Assembly: GCF_007115105.1 (NCBI RefSeq)
Contig: NZ_SULJ01000003.1
Span: 1 to 64,000 of the forward strand
DNA length: 64,000 nucleotides
Reading direction: 5' to 3'
Origin: Clostridium sp. HBUAS56010
GTDB taxonomy: Bacteria; Bacillota; Clostridia; Lachnospirales; Lachnospiraceae
This document shows, in pieces, positions 44,074 through 54,534 of this stretch; the stretch's first letter is position 1, and every line of letters starts with the position of its first letter. The notes under the pieces were generated by a model that saw only the letters and a list, made by a program, of their open reading frames with translations, was not told where the DNA came from and ran no database searches. The position numbers and the translations under genes were made by a program.

Positions 44074-46245
44074 ATGAAAGAAGAGCAAGAAGTACAAAAA
44101 TCACCGCTTTTTGATTCAACACTCGAGAATTTGAACCAAAAAAATTCCATCAAGAGAAAATTACAGCTCAGCATTGCCATGTTAGTAATCGGAATCGCTG
44201 TTCTTTGCGGAGGAATCAATGCCGCCCTGCTTTACCATGTAGCTTCCAGCAACATGAAGTCAAGAATCAGTGACAGCACGTCTGCATATAGCCAGTCTGT
44301 CCACAATGCCATTCAGATTTATAAAACAAAAGTGGAGTCAATTGCCCAGAACCCTGATCTTACGAATCCAAACAAGTCGAAAAGCCAGAAAGAACAGCTT
44401 CTTTTGGACTTAAAAGATTCTTATGGCTTTGATAAAGTTATGATTGCAGATGCTTCTGGTAACACTCTTGAGGGAAGCAATGTTAAGGAGCGAGAATATT
44501 TTACCCAGGCTATGGCAGGCAACACCTATCTCTCAACCACATTGAAGAGCCAGACAGAGGATAAATTTATTCTGGTTGTCTCCACAAAGGTACAAAGCAA
44601 CGGATATAATGGAATTATATTTGCTACATTGGACAGCACTGCGTTCAGCAAGATGATCAAGGATATTTCCATTGGAAAATCAGGTTACGGCTTCATCACA
44701 GATAAAACCGGAAAAATTGTCGCTCACAAAACCCAGGAAACTGTGGACAATGAAACCAATTACATTGAACTTGCCAAAGAAAATCGTTCTTTCAAGGGGC
44801 TTGGCAGGATGATCGAAAACATGACTGCCGGAAAAACCGATATACAGGCGGAAACGTTCAAGGGTGATAAACTGACCATTGGATACACTCCCATTCCTGA
44901 TACAGACGGCTGGTCCATCGGTGTTGTCGTTAAAACTTCAGAAGTGATGAAAGACTTTTATGTTTCCATCGGTGCAACAGCCCTGTTGGCTCTGGCACTT
45001 GTAGCTCTTTCCTTTGTTTTTGCAACCCGGATCGCCAATCCCATTGTAAATCCGATTATCCGTCTGATACAGCGGATTGAATTCTTAAATAAAGGTGATT
45101 TACATACGGATGTTCCGCAGTTTGATACAAAAGATGAGATCGGAATTCTTTCCCGTTCTCTTACTCATACAATCAAAACCTTAAATGCAGTGCTTGGAGA
45201 GACTTCTTCTGTATTAATTGCCTTACAGAAAGGGGATTGCACCCAGACCTCTAAACTGGAATACACAGGAGATTTTATTCCTTTAAAAACTGCGTTAAAC
45301 GGAGTGATCTCCAATTTAAATACAGTATTCTCCAATTTCAGAATTTCTTCCGAACAGGTTTCTATTGGTGCAGACCAGGTATCTTCCGGTGCACAGCTCC
45401 TTGCTTCTGGAACAACAGAACAGGCAGCTACCGTGGAAGAATTAAACGCTGCCATTTCCAGTGTAGCACTGCAGGCAGAAGAAAATGCAAAGACCGTGAA
45501 CGAAGCCAGTGAATATGTGGTACAGGCAGGTGATGAACTTATAAAAGGCAATGCTCACATGGAGAGTTTAAATGCCGCCATGAGTGAAATCAGTCGTTCT
45601 TCCCAGGAGATCATCGGTATCAGTAAGGTAATTGAAGATATTGCATTCCAGACGAATATTCTGGCTCTGAACGCTGCCATTGAAGCCGCACGTGCAGGAG
45701 AAGTGGGAAAAGGATTTGCAGTTGTCGCTGACGAAGTCCGCAACCTTGCAGGAAAGGTTGCAGAAGCTTCGAAACAGACTTCTGTTCTATTACAACACTC
45801 CGCTGAAGTGGTAGGCGATGGAAGTAAATTATCCCAGGAAACATCAGAAATCCTAAAGCTGGTTCAAGACCGTTCCAATCAGATTGCCCGGTCTATGGAA
45901 AAAATCAAGGATTCCTCTTTCCAGCAGACTGATGCCATCGAACAGATTAATACGGGGCTGGCTCAGGTTTCTTCCGTTGTTCAGACCAATGCTGCCACCG
46001 CAGAAGAAAGTTCTGCTTCCAGTGAAGAACTGGCAGCCCAGGCACAGAACATGCAAAAAGAAATCAGTTGGATTAAACTGATGGACCAGGAGAACGTTCC
46101 TGAAGCAGTCCAGGAAATGACTCCGGAAGCTTATACGAAATCGGAAAAAGAGGAAGCTGTCTCTTATACAGAGGAACCAGAAGAAGAATTCTCTTCTGAG
46201 GATGACTTTGAAACAAGCTTTGAAAACGATTATTCTAAGTATTAA
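44074..46245 (+). CDS. Methyl-accepting chemotaxis protein with dCache sensor
   Basis: This 723-residue chemoreceptor has TM1 near residues 33-55. An extracellular double-Cache domain follows ([23 protein letters not shown] and [19 protein letters not shown] are the two PAS-like subdomains), then TM2 near 297-318, HAMP, and a long signalling coiled coil. The hairpin tip that binds CheA/CheW reads [24 protein letters not shown]. The tail after about residue 670 is acidic (Glu-rich) and lacks an obvious CheR-docking pentapeptide. The Cache ligand, often amino acids or organic acids, is unknown. GGAGG lies nine bases before the ATG. Confidence 0.93.
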   Translation: MKEEQEVQKSPLFDSTLENLNQKNSIKRKLQLSIAMLVIGIAVLCGGINAALLYHVASSNMKSRISDSTSAYSQSVHNAIQIYKTKVESIAQNPDLTNPNKSKSQKEQLLLDLKDSYGFDKVMIADASGNTLEGSNVKEREYFTQAMAGNTYLSTTLKSQTEDKFILVVSTKVQSNGYNGIIFATLDSTAFSKMIKDISIGKSGYGFITDKTGKIVAHKTQETVDNETNYIELAKENRSFKGLGRMIENMTAGKTDIQAETFKGDKLTIGYTPIPDTDGWSIGVVVKTSEVMKDFYVSIGATALLALALVALSFVFATRIANPIVNPIIRLIQRIEFLNKGDLHTDVPQFDTKDEIGILSRSLTHTIKTLNAVLGETSSVLIALQKGDCTQTSKLEYTGDFIPLKTALNGVISNLNTVFSNFRISSEQVSIGADQVSSGAQLLASGTTEQAATVEELNAAISSVALQAEENAKTVNEASEYVVQAGDELIKGNAHMESLNAAMSEISRSSQEIIGISKVIEDIAFQTNILALNAAIEAARAGEVGKGFAVVADEVRNLAGKVAEASKQTSVLLQHSAEVVGDGSKLSQETSEILKLVQDRSNQIARSMEKIKDSSFQQTDAIEQINTGLAQVSSVVQTNAATAEESSASSEELAAQAQNMQKEISWIKLMDQENVPEAVQEMTPEAYTKSEKEEAVSYTEEPEEEFSSEDDFETSFENDYSKY

Positions 46246-46248
46246 TAG

Positions 46249-46287
46249 AAAAAAAGAAAGAGCCAATGATAAGCTCTTTCTTTTTTT
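46249..46287. terminator. Bidirectional terminator between chemoreceptor and YehS genes
   Basis: 15-bp perfect stem (46249-46263 with 46273-46287); one arm is A-rich and the other T-rich. It overlaps the last base pair of the convergent gene's stop codon (46286). Confidence 0.85.
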
Positions 46288-46810
46288 ATTTATTTTCCCG
46301 GTATCTGGCTGTCAGCCCTTTAAAAAAGACTTTAATATACCGGTCTCCGCATGGTTTATAATTCCTCTGTCCCTGTCTGCGGAGCACCGCACTCAACTCG
46401 CTGTTTGACAGTTGGGCACCGCCCTGTTGAAAGATGTGAAGCATGTCCTCTCCTGTTAAGGATAATGCAATCTTCACTTTTTTTAATACCACATTGTTCA
46501 CATCTTTGTCATCCTTTATAAGAAATGCCTGTTTATCCGCTTCTCCCGGATCCGATTCCTTCTTTCCTCTTTTTAAAACAATCAGCCCGTTTAAAAAAGA
46601 TTCCAGCATGGAATTGCTGCAAGGGCTTCCTTCGTTGGTCCAGACTCCTTTTTCCGAAGAATCCGTATCGCTGATGGTTGATTTCACCATAATTTTCTGC
46701 AGTTGTTCTTTTGTTATGGCCACTCCTCCAAGCTCAAATATCTTAACCATATCAACATCCTTAATATCCAGAGCATACCTTAACCGTATCAATATATCGT
46801 TATTAATCAT
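46286..46810 (-). CDS. yehS: DUF1456 (YehS) family protein
   Basis: This 174-residue protein has two copies of the DUF1456 unit. The first, at the N-terminus, is NNDILIRLRYALDIKDVDMVKIFELGGVAITKEQL and ends MLESFLNGLIVLKRGKK. The second starts near residue 105 (NNVVLKKVKIALSLTGEDMLHIFQQGGAQLSNSEL) and ends FFKGLTARYRENK. This is the YehS architecture; its function is not established. It follows the DbpA-type helicase gene by 52 bp on the same strand, probably as an operon. Confidence 0.85.
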   Translation of the reverse strand: MINNDILIRLRYALDIKDVDMVKIFELGGVAITKEQLQKIMVKSTISDTDSSEKGVWTNEGSPCSNSMLESFLNGLIVLKRGKKESDPGEADKQAFLIKDDKDVNNVVLKKVKIALSLTGEDMLHIFQQGGAQLSNSELSAVLRRQGQRNYKPCGDRYIKVFFKGLTARYRENK

Positions 46811-46862
46811 ATAATCCTCTTTCCCTGTTCCTGGGTTGTTCCCCGGTCATTCTTCTATTCCT

Positions 46863-48317
46863 TTATCCCCGTTTGTCCACTGCTTTTATTACCTTTAGCT
46901 GCTTTCCATTTACCGGTGTGTGCTTCATCGCTTCCAGAACAAGGGTACCTTTGCCATTTAATATCTCAATGTAAGTAAGAGTATCCTGAATGGTTATGAT
47001 TCCAATATCTTCGGCATTCACTCCCTCCAGATTGGAGATGACTCCTACAAAATTGGTGGCTCGAAGCTTCTTTTTCTTTCCGCCATTGAAACGCAGCTTC
47101 ATAATATCTTTATTAAGCTTGTCTCCTCTGATCTCCTTTTTTGGGGGAACCGTGAGCTGTTTCTCATCAAAAGACTCTTTTTCCCGGGATATTTCCTCTG
47201 CTTTTGGAACTTCCAGACAGGGAATGGAGAACCCAATCAGTTCCTCAATCTGGTGAAGAAATCGAAACTGGGTTCTGGTCACAAAGGTAATTGCCTTTCC
47301 CTCCTGGCCTGCCCGTCCGGTTCTTCCGGTGCGGTGGACATACGTTTCTCTCTCTAAGGGAATGTCGTAGTTAATTACAAGGGAAACCTGATCAATATCA
47401 ATGCCTCTGGCAGCTACATCCGTTGCCACAAGATAGCGGTATGCGCCTCTCTTAAAGCCATTAATGGCTTTTAAACGGTCAGGCTGTTCCATTCCTCCAT
47501 GAATCTTTCTGCACCCATATCCCAACTTATTTAAATCCTTACACACCATGTCTGCCCGGTCCTTTGTGCTGCAGAAGATGATACAGCTATCCGGTTTTTC
47601 CATAATGGTCACATCCGTAAGAAGATGAAACTTCTCCTCTTCAGAAGTCATGTAGAGAAAATGGGCAATTGCCGGTGCAGTCGCAGACTCTTGATCGGCT
47701 TCAATTCTTACCATCTCTCTGTTGCCGCCTGAGGTCAGTCTGAGCACTTCTTCTGGCATGGTTGCAGAAAAAAGCATGGTCATACGTTCTTTTGGAAGCT
47801 TGTCCATAATTGCCTGTACCTGGTCAATAAAGCCCATATCAAGCATCTGATCCGCTTCATCAATGACAAGGCAGGCAATCTTATTAAGAGGCAGAGTTCC
47901 CTTTTCAATATGGTCCAGGACCCGTCCCGGCGTTCCAACCACAACATGGGTCTTTTGTTTTAATTCCATCTTTTCAACAGCAAAAGGATGACCTCCATAG
48001 ACGGCCGCAGCTTTCATTCGCTTAAACCGTCCAATATTGGTCATCTCTTCTGTTACCTGGACCGCCAGTTCCCTCGTAGGCGTTAAAACCAGGGTCTGAG
48101 GTTTATTCTCCAGCCATCTGCTTCCTTCACAGACCGGAATTGCATAAGCGGCTGTCTTCCCGCTTCCTGTCTGAGCTTTGACCACAAGGTCAATCCCCTC
48201 CAGTGCAAGTGGAAGAACCTGTTCCTGAACCTTTGTAGGAACCTCGTATCTCAGGACACGAAGGGCTTTTTTAATGTCTTCACTAATCTTGTAATCTTCA
48301 AAGCTCTTCTTATTCAT
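46863..48317 (-). CDS. dbpA: DEAD-box RNA helicase, DbpA/YxiN type
   Basis: This 484-residue ATP-dependent RNA helicase has the Q motif, Walker [23 protein letters not shown] ([14 protein letters not shown]), SAT and HRTGRTGR ([11 protein letters not shown]). The last 80 residues ([27 protein letters not shown] to KVIKA) form the DbpA RNA-binding domain, which in DbpA and YxiN recognises hairpin 92 of 23S rRNA, pointing to large-subunit assembly. The ATG at 48317 has AAGGG eight bases upstream and lies within the end of the ClbS-like gene. Confidence 0.9.
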   Translation of the reverse strand: MNKKSFEDYKISEDIKKALRVLRYEVPTKVQEQVLPLALEGIDLVVKAQTGSGKTAAYAIPVCEGSRWLENKPQTLVLTPTRELAVQVTEEMTNIGRFKRMKAAAVYGGHPFAVEKMELKQKTHVVVGTPGRVLDHIEKGTLPLNKIACLVIDEADQMLDMGFIDQVQAIMDKLPKERMTMLFSATMPEEVLRLTSGGNREMVRIEADQESATAPAIAHFLYMTSEEEKFHLLTDVTIMEKPDSCIIFCSTKDRADMVCKDLNKLGYGCRKIHGGMEQPDRLKAINGFKRGAYRYLVATDVAARGIDIDQVSLVINYDIPLERETYVHRTGRTGRAGQEGKAITFVTRTQFRFLHQIEELIGFSIPCLEVPKAEEISREKESFDEKQLTVPPKKEIRGDKLNKDIMKLRFNGGKKKKLRATNFVGVISNLEGVNAEDIGIITIQDTLTYIEILNGKGTLVLEAMKHTPVNGKQLKVIKAVDKRG

Positions 48318-48828
48318 GTACAATTCCCTTTTTCCATTTTCTGATCTTACTGCGGAACGTTTTGAACGGAGCCACCGTATTAATATGAATCCATTTCCAG
48401 ATGGGCCATTTCGATGGTGTAGAGGAAGCCCATGCTCTTATATTCTGGTCAGTCAGTTCCTCATTGGAAAATGTACCTGTCCAACGGATGAATTCAGCCA
48501 CTTTTGTCTGATACATCTCTATAAGACGGTGGAGAGGAAAGGATTCATACTGCTCATAAAAACTTTCATACAACCCTCCCAGATTGTTCCACTTGTAACC
48601 AGGTGCAGGAGTTTTCACTTCTTTTCCTGCCAGTTCATCCTGGTCCCAGCTCATAACCAGATTCATCCAGCCAAGCTGATATGCGATCATGCGTGCCGGA
48701 CTTCTGTCAACCCCTTCTATTACCTTATCCTTATCCTGTTCCTCCACCGTTTGAAACTCTCCAATAAATAATCCAGCTGTCTTTTCGATCTCTGCAATCA
48801 GCTCTTCTTTGTCTTTGTATTCCTGCAC
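48310..48828 (-). CDS. ClbS/DfsB-family four-helix bundle protein
   Basis: This 172-residue protein of the DUF1706/DfsB family (DinB-like four-helix bundle) shows [40 protein letters not shown], the block [21 protein letters not shown], and the C-terminal [25 protein letters not shown]. ClbS, a distant member, is a cyclopropane hydrolase protecting against colibactin; most others have no known activity. The GTG start has GGAGG six bases upstream. It overlaps the helicase gene by 8 bp. Confidence 0.85.
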   Translation of the reverse strand: MQEYKDKEELIAEIEKTAGLFIGEFQTVEEQDKDKVIEGVDRSPARMIAYQLGWMNLVMSWDQDELAGKEVKTPAPGYKWNNLGGLYESFYEQYESFPLHRLIEMYQTKVAEFIRWTGTFSNEELTDQNIRAWASSTPSKWPIWKWIHINTVAPFKTFRSKIRKWKKGIVHE

Positions 48829-48896
48829 TCGCTTCCTCCCTGTTTTTTCATTTTATCTATGTTATCATATACCAAAACAGGAAAGAATAAAAGCGG

Positions 48897-49604
48897 TTAC
48901 ATCAAATCTTCCTGCTCTGCACGAAAAATTGTAAGAAATCCACATACAAGAGCTGCTGCAAACATCAGGATAGGAAGAATGAAACTTCCACTCAAGGTTA
49001 AATCCCCGATTGTTCCGTTCATAACGGAAAAAATCAAAAATGAAGAGATAATTGCAGCCTTCGATGACTTTAACTGCCGTCCCACATAAAGAGGAATCAG
49101 GCTTAAGGTCACCGTAAGAATTGTCTTTAAAATCATCTGGACATACAATCCCGGGCTGGTTAAATCATATCCAAGAGGAAAACTGGCACTCAGTCCATAT
49201 CCCAATGATAAAAGTACATAGAGAAACAATTTTGTGATTAAAAGACTGGCACCACAGAAAATCCATACTGCCATCATCTGGGAGAAAAGAATCTTTTTTC
49301 TTGGAATCGGGTAACTAAACATCAAATTCTGCGTCCTGTTTTTATATGCTTTTATAATAAAGGAAGACATCATTGCCGTTGTCAGGATCACATAGAATAA
49401 ATTGCTGAATAAATCAATCTGCAACGCCATGGTAGCCAGCTCTTCTGCCGATTCTTCCATCACCCCAGTACCTGGATCAACTGCAATCCCCCAATAACAA
49501 AGGGCAAATAACAGAAGTCCCAGAATAGCCGCCCCAATCACCTCTGTTACCACATACTTCTTTATATGGTTCTTTTTCCATTCCATCTGAATTAATTTCC
49601 ACAT
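48897..49604 (-). CDS. ABC-2 type transporter permease, BcrB-like
   Basis: This is a 235-residue membrane protein with six hydrophobic helices. The amphipathic N-terminus MWKLIQMEWKKNHIKKYV and the cytosolic patch YKNRTQNLMFSYPIPRKKILFSQ are typical of ABC-2/BcrB permeases. It overlaps the ATPase gene by 13 bp, so they form one transporter. With the two-component genes upstream the set matches antibiotic-sensing export modules such as the B. subtilis ycb genes or bcrAB. The cargo is unknown; lipid-targeting peptide antibiotics are a reasonable guess. Confidence 0.85.
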   Translation of the reverse strand: MWKLIQMEWKKNHIKKYVVTEVIGAAILGLLLFALCYWGIAVDPGTGVMEESAEELATMALQIDLFSNLFYVILTTAMMSSFIIKAYKNRTQNLMFSYPIPRKKILFSQMMAVWIFCGASLLITKLFLYVLLSLGYGLSASFPLGYDLTSPGLYVQMILKTILTVTLSLIPLYVGRQLKSSKAAIISSFLIFSVMNGTIGDLTLSGSFILPILMFAAALVCGFLTIFRAEQEDLM

Positions 49605-50518
49605 GTCATTTCTCCTCCTGTCACTTTCAGAAAATACTCCTCCAGGGACTCCATATGGGAGTAAAAGCCTTGTATCTCAACCTGATTTTCTGTTAATACT
49701 TTCACAATTTCCTGTGATGCTGCCTGGTTGCCATAGACTCTGATATGGTCATGGTTTAAGACCTTAAAATTGGTAATTGAAAGATGGTTTGATAACACAT
49801 AAGATGCCTTTGTGACATCTGAGGTTACGATCTCTAAATACTCAAGCCCCTTGTCAGAAAGTTCCTTCATGGAAATCTCCCTTACCAGTGTGCCCTTATG
49901 AATAATTCCTATGGTATGGGCAATGTTTTCAATCTCTGATAACAGGTGGCTGGAGATGAGAATCGTCATTCCATATTCCTTACATAACATGAGAAATAGA
50001 TCCCTTAACTGTTTCATTCCTGCCGGATCAAGTCCATTGGTCGGCTCATCAAGAATCAGAAGTTCCGGTTTCGTGAGAACGGCCCTTGCAATTCCAAGCC
50101 TCTGCTTCATTCCCAGGGAAAATTCCTTTACCTTTTTCCCTCTTACCTCTGTTAAAGACAGGAGCGACAATGCCTTTTCCACACTATCCGGGCTAAAATA
50201 GCCCATATATTCGCCGTGCATCCTTAAGTTCTCCTCTGCGGAAAGATCTTCATAAAAAACAGGGAACTCAATGATACTTCCCATTCGCTTTAAAACCGAA
50301 TAGGAATCCGGAAGCAGCTTTTCTCCAAATAGTAAAATCTCTCCGGAAGTTGGCTTCCACTGGTTGGTGAGCATCTTCATCACCGTTGTCTTTCCTGCTC
50401 CATTTGGTCCGAGAAACCCGTAGATCTCCCCTTTTTCAATGTGCATGTTTAAATCCGATATAATGATCTCTGTGCCGATCTGTTTATTTAAATGATTGAC
50501 TGATACGATTGTCTGCAT
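49592..50518 (-). CDS. ABC transporter ATPase, BcrA-like
   Basis: This 308-residue ATPase has Walker A GPNGAGKTT, signature VKEFSLGMKQRLGIARA, Walker B LLILDEPTNGLD and H-loop ISSHLLSEIE. The SLGMKQRLG signature and the C-terminal extension of about 80 residues are typical of BcrA-type exporters. The ATG at 50518 has AAGGAAG seven bases upstream. It lies 97 bp after the kinase gene. Confidence 0.9.
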   Translation of the reverse strand: MQTIVSVNHLNKQIGTEIIISDLNMHIEKGEIYGFLGPNGAGKTTVMKMLTNQWKPTSGEILLFGEKLLPDSYSVLKRMGSIIEFPVFYEDLSAEENLRMHGEYMGYFSPDSVEKALSLLSLTEVRGKKVKEFSLGMKQRLGIARAVLTKPELLILDEPTNGLDPAGMKQLRDLFLMLCKEYGMTILISSHLLSEIENIAHTIGIIHKGTLVREISMKELSDKGLEYLEIVTSDVTKASYVLSNHLSITNFKVLNHDHIRVYGNQAASQEIVKVLTENQVEIQGFYSHMESLEEYFLKVTGGEMTCGN

Positions 50519-50615
50519 ATTGTCACTTCCTTTCCATATCCACAATTCTAGCAGGAGAACTCTTCAAAACTCTTGAATAAATCTTACAAATTTCTTTCGC
50601 GGTTTTTTTTATATT

Positions 50616-51485
50616 TTAATAATGAAACTGCTTTAATTTTAATGTAAATACGGTTTCCTGGTTCTCAATGCTTTTTAAAGTCAGAGTGCCATTGTTTCTT
50701 TCTGCCAGATTCTTCGCTATGGTAAGTCCCAGTCCGTTGCCCTGAATCTCCCGGTTTCTGGAATCCTCCAGTGTATAGAGGCGGTCAAAAACATGGGAAA
50801 GCTCTGAATGGGCAATTCCTTTTCCGTGATCAATGATCTCCACAAGCACAAAATCCTCTTCCGTTCGCAGAGTTAACCCAAGATAATGTCCATCTCCTCC
50901 ATAGCGGACCGCATTGCTGATTAAATTATGCAGTATGCGCCCCAGAGCTTCCCGGTCCCCATAAACGAAAACAGGGGTGTCCGGAATGATAATATCCACC
51001 TGAAAGTCACGTTCTGTTAAGATATGATAGAAGTCAACAATGACTTCCCTGCAGAATTCATTGAAATTGATTTTAGACATGGTTAAAATGGTATCCCCGG
51101 CTTCCAGTTTGGCCAGGGTAAAGAACTGATCAATCCTCTCTTTTAACTCATTGGCTTTCAGGGATACTTTGTTTAACATCTCCTTATCCTCGCCCTCCTT
51201 CATCATAAGCATCTCCAGATAGCCTATAATAACGGTTAAAGGTGTCTTTAAGTCATGGGAAATGTTAGACAGCATCCGCTTGGTATTCTGTTCCGATCTG
51301 CGGAAACCGGCACTGATATTCTGCCTTTCTTCTAATGTCCGGTTAATCTGTTCAAGAAGATATTTCATCTCCTCTTCTTCGGTAAACAGCATTACCTTTT
51401 CATCGGTTTTCTCATCTAATATCCGTTTTAAATCATCGGCAATCTGTTTTATCTGCCTGGACATTTTTTTATGAAACAATGCCAT
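50616..51485 (-). CDS. Cytosolic sensor histidine kinase of the BcrAB-like module
   Basis: This 289-residue kinase has its H-box in NISHDLKTPLTVIIGYLE, its N-box in RILHNLISNAVRYGG and G-boxes DHGKGI and GNGLGLTIAKN. The first 65 residues are a basic and then Glu-rich coiled coil, and no transmembrane helix exists: the gene begins right after the response-regulator stop, leaving no room for one. It must sense indirectly, for instance through the transporter. The ATG is three bases from that stop, with GGAGGAATAGG upstream. It presumably phosphorylates the adjacent OmpR-type regulator. Confidence 0.9.
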   Translation of the reverse strand: MALFHKKMSRQIKQIADDLKRILDEKTDEKVMLFTEEEEMKYLLEQINRTLEERQNISAGFRRSEQNTKRMLSNISHDLKTPLTVIIGYLEMLMMKEGEDKEMLNKVSLKANELKERIDQFFTLAKLEAGDTILTMSKINFNEFCREVIVDFYHILTERDFQVDIIIPDTPVFVYGDREALGRILHNLISNAVRYGGDGHYLGLTLRTEEDFVLVEIIDHGKGIAHSELSHVFDRLYTLEDSRNREIQGNGLGLTIAKNLAERNNGTLTLKSIENQETVFTLKLKQFHY

Positions 51486-51488
51486 AAC

Positions 51489-52184
51489 CTATTCCTCCAG
51501 ACTTCCCAGCTTGTACCCAATTCCCCATACAGTAAGAACATGTCTGGGATTTCTGGGATCGTCCTCAATCTTTGTCCTGAGCCGGCTGATATGAACGTTT
51601 ACCGCATTTTCATCTCCAAAATAATCATCCTTCCATACCAGGGAATAAAGCTGTGCTTTGGTATACACTTTTTTCGGATTGGAAAGAAGAAGGCGGAATA
51701 TCTCAAATTCCTTTGCCGTCAGCTCAACCAGTTGTCCGTCTTTTTTCACCGTATGGCTCTCCAGATCCATTTCAACAGCTCCAGTCTTAAGGCAGTCGGT
51801 TTCCATTTCCCTGGTAGTACTATACTGGGTGGTTCGCCGTAAATTAGCCTTTACCCTTGCAAGTACCTCGGTCAGAGAAAATGGTTTTGTAATATAATCA
51901 TCAGCCCCCAGCCCAAGCCCAAAGATCTTATCGGATTCCGTGTCCTTGGCGGAAAGAATGACAATGGGAACCACACTTTCTTTTCTGATCCGCTTCATGA
52001 CCTCCATTCCGTTTATCTTTGGCAGCATAAGGTCTAAAATCACCAGATCAAAAGAACCCTCTTCAAATACCTTTACCGCCTGCTCTCCATCAAAAGCAGT
52101 CTGCACTTCATATCCTTCCATCTGAAGATAATCAAAGAGCATCTGACTGATCTCCCTGTCATCCTCCACCAGCAGCAGATTCAT
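51489..52184 (-). CDS. OmpR/PhoB-family response regulator
   Basis: This is a 231-residue transcription factor. The receiver domain spans residues 1-115 (acidic DD at 8-9, phospho-Asp in LVILDLMLPKINGME, Lys in YITKPFS). The winged-helix output domain spans about 130-228 (LTAKEFEIFRLLLSNPKKVYTKAQL, VNVHISRLRTKIEDDP, VWGIGYKL). It heads a leftward operon with a kinase and an ABC exporter, which it probably induces. Confidence 0.93.
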   Translation of the reverse strand: MNLLLVEDDREISQMLFDYLQMEGYEVQTAFDGEQAVKVFEEGSFDLVILDLMLPKINGMEVMKRIRKESVVPIVILSAKDTESDKIFGLGLGADDYITKPFSLTEVLARVKANLRRTTQYSTTREMETDCLKTGAVEMDLESHTVKKDGQLVELTAKEFEIFRLLLSNPKKVYTKAQLYSLVWKDDYFGDENAVNVHISRLRTKIEDDPRNPRHVLTVWGIGYKLGSLEE

Positions 52185-52296
52185 CTTTTTGTTTCCTTTC
52201 TATCGTTAAAATACAACAATCTGTCTAAATTATATTTTGTATCAATCATTCTATTATTTCCTTATTCATGATAACTGATTCCAGAGAATATTTCAA

Positions 52297-52325
52297 TTGA
52301 CATTCTTAAAGCATTCTAGTAGAAT
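52297..52325 (+). promoter_or_regulatory. SigA promoter of kup
   Basis: -35 TTGACA (52297-52302), 17-bp spacer, -10 TAGAAT (52320-52325). Predicted transcription start is near 52332, giving a leader of about 113 nt. Confidence 0.75.
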
Positions 52326-52332
52326 GCAATTA

Positions 52333-52416
52333 ACAAAAAGGATTTACTAACACCACAGAAGACGGACTTTTGCGTGATGTTTTATCAATCGGCAAGGGTC
52401 TCTTTTTGTACCTTTT
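52333..52416 (+). promoter_or_regulatory. Possible structured leader of kup
   Basis: ACAAAAAG (52333-52340) can pair with CTTTTTGT (52402-52409), enclosing a second hairpin (AACACCAC near 52350 with GTGATGTT near 52375), and CTTTTT follows. This could be an attenuator. I looked for the ydaO c-di-AMP riboswitch often found ahead of potassium genes and could not recognise it. Confidence 0.3.
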
Positions 52417-52444
52417 TAATTCAGTATAAGGCAAAGGGGAAACC

Positions 52445-54451
52445 ATGGAATCATCATCGAAACAACTTAACATTTCAAAGCTGAAACTGGGTGGAATCTT
52501 AGTCACATTGGGAGTGGTATACGGAGATATCGGTACTTCCCCTCTCTATGTAATGAAATCCATTCTTCTTGGCAACGGCGGTCTGGAGCATGTTTCAGAG
52601 AACTTTATTCTTGGAACTTTATCTCTGGTATTCTGGACCTTAACAGTTTTAACCACGATTAAATATGTTCTTATCACTCTAAAGGCGGATAATAACGGAG
52701 AAGGAGGAATCTTTTCTCTGTTCACTCTGGTAAGGAGCCGTTCCAAATGGCTGATTATCCCTGCCATGATCGGCGGATCCGCACTGCTGGCAGATGGAAT
52801 GCTGACACCGGCGGTAACCGTTACTTCTGCTATTGAAGGACTTACCCTGGTTCCTGTCATGAACGACTATTTTGGAAACAATCAGGGAAACATTGTGATT
52901 CTTGTTATTGCAATTATCTGTATCCTGTTTTTTATCCAGCACATTGGAACCGAATTTATCGGCAAGCTGTTTGGTCCCATTATGCTTGTATGGTTTCTTA
53001 CACTTGCAATATTTGGAATCGTCAATATGGCTGGTAATCTGTCCCTGCTGCGGGCATTATCCCCCCATTATGCAATCGAGATTCTTTTCAGCAAGGATAA
53101 TAAACAGGGGTTTTTCATTCTTGGAAGTATTTTCTTATGTTCTACGGGAGCCGAAGCACTCTATTCCGATTTAGGACATGTAGGAAAGAAGAACATTTAC
53201 CTGACATGGCCTCTGGTAAAGCTGTGCCTGCTGCTTAACTATTTCGGTCAGGGCGCATGGATTTTATCTGCTAAAAATGATCCGTCGCTTTCTGCCGCAG
53301 GACATTTGAATCCTTTTTATCAGATGATCCCTCATGGGTTTATGATATACGGCATCGTCATTTCTACGCTGGCTGCCATTATCGCTTCCCAGGCTTTGAT
53401 CTCCGGTTCATTTACCCTGGTGTCCGAGGCAATCAAGCTGAACCTGTTCCCAAGGCTGCATACCCGTTACCCATCCCGTTTAAAAGGCCAGCTCTACATT
53501 CCGGCTGTTAACTGGATCTTGTGTATCATCTGTATCGGAGTGGTTTTATATTTCCAAAGCTCAGAACGAATGGAAGCAGCTTACGGACTTGCCATAACCG
53601 TTACCATGATGATGACTACCATTCTGCTGTTTAACTATATGTGTAAAAAGAAGACTCCCATTGTCCTTGCCTCCATTATGCTGGTCTTCTTTATGAGCTT
53701 TGAATTCTCCTTTTTCATTGCCAACATTGTAAAGTTTTTCCACGGAGGATTTGTTGCAATCATCATTGCAGTATCTATTTTATTTGTGATGTATTTGTGG
53801 TACCGTTCCCATATTATCAAAATGCGTTACCGGGAATATGTGCCTGTGAAAGATTATATTGACCAGTTGTCCCAGTTGCGCCAGGACCCGGAGATTCCCA
53901 AATACGCCAGCAATCTGGTATGCTTAAGCAACTGCTCCAATCCAAAAGAAATTGAACGCAAGATCATGTATTTTCTTCTGGATAAGCGGCCCAAAAAGGC
54001 GGATATCTACTGGTTTGTCAATGTTTCCGTTACAGATGAACCTTATCAGGCAGAATATCTGGTTGAGAAATTTGATACTTCCAATATTATAAAGATTCAG
54101 CTTAAACTTGGTTTTAGAATTGACCAGAACTTAAATGTATTCCTGCGCCAGATTTCCACGGAGCTGGTGAAAAACGGAGAAATTAAACCTCAGGATAATA
54201 TTTACTCCATTCTTCCAGACCGGAAACTGGGAGACTTCCGGTTTGTATTTATACAGGAGATCCTTTCCCAGCAGTCCGCTTTATCCGCCTGGGATTCGTA
54301 CCTGTTAAGAACCAAGTTTTTTATCCAGAAGTTTACGGCAACACCAGCCAACTGGTTTGGTCTTGATACCAGTGATGTTTATATGGAAAAGGTTCCTATG
54401 TTTGTAGGACATTGCAATCCGACCGTTTTAAAACGAAACCAAAAAGGGTAG
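52445..54451 (+). CDS. kup: Kup-family potassium uptake protein
   Basis: This 668-residue K+:H+ symporter has twelve transmembrane helices in the first 440 residues and a cytosolic C-terminal domain of about 220 residues. Family blocks include LGVVYGDIGTSPLYVMKS, NGEGGIFSLFTLVR, ADGMLTPAVTVTSAIEGL, GAEALYSDLGHVGKKNIYLTW and YFGQGAWIL. It takes up K+ and is active at low pH or low osmolarity in other bacteria. AAGGGG lies five bases before the ATG. It diverges from the two-component/ABC operon. Confidence 0.93.
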   Translation: MESSSKQLNISKLKLGGILVTLGVVYGDIGTSPLYVMKSILLGNGGLEHVSENFILGTLSLVFWTLTVLTTIKYVLITLKADNNGEGGIFSLFTLVRSRSKWLIIPAMIGGSALLADGMLTPAVTVTSAIEGLTLVPVMNDYFGNNQGNIVILVIAIICILFFIQHIGTEFIGKLFGPIMLVWFLTLAIFGIVNMAGNLSLLRALSPHYAIEILFSKDNKQGFFILGSIFLCSTGAEALYSDLGHVGKKNIYLTWPLVKLCLLLNYFGQGAWILSAKNDPSLSAAGHLNPFYQMIPHGFMIYGIVISTLAAIIASQALISGSFTLVSEAIKLNLFPRLHTRYPSRLKGQLYIPAVNWILCIICIGVVLYFQSSERMEAAYGLAITVTMMMTTILLFNYMCKKKTPIVLASIMLVFFMSFEFSFFIANIVKFFHGGFVAIIIAVSILFVMYLWYRSHIIKMRYREYVPVKDYIDQLSQLRQDPEIPKYASNLVCLSNCSNPKEIERKIMYFLLDKRPKKADIYWFVNVSVTDEPYQAEYLVEKFDTSNIIKIQLKLGFRIDQNLNVFLRQISTELVKNGEIKPQDNIYSILPDRKLGDFRFVFIQEILSQQSALSAWDSYLLRTKFFIQKFTATPANWFGLDTSDVYMEKVPMFVGHCNPTVLKRNQKG

Positions 54452-54464
54452 ACACGTCCTAATA

Positions 54465-54512
54465 AAAAAGAGGGAATCCCAATGAAACTCTGTATGGGAC
54501 TTCCCTCTTTTT
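54465..54512. terminator. Bidirectional terminator after kup
   Basis: Stem of about 17 bp with one bulge (arms 54465-54481 and 54495-54512), A-rich on the left and T-rich on the right. It serves kup and the convergent gene ending at 54535. Confidence 0.85.
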
Positions 54513-54534
54513 ATATATCGCTTAAATACGTTTC

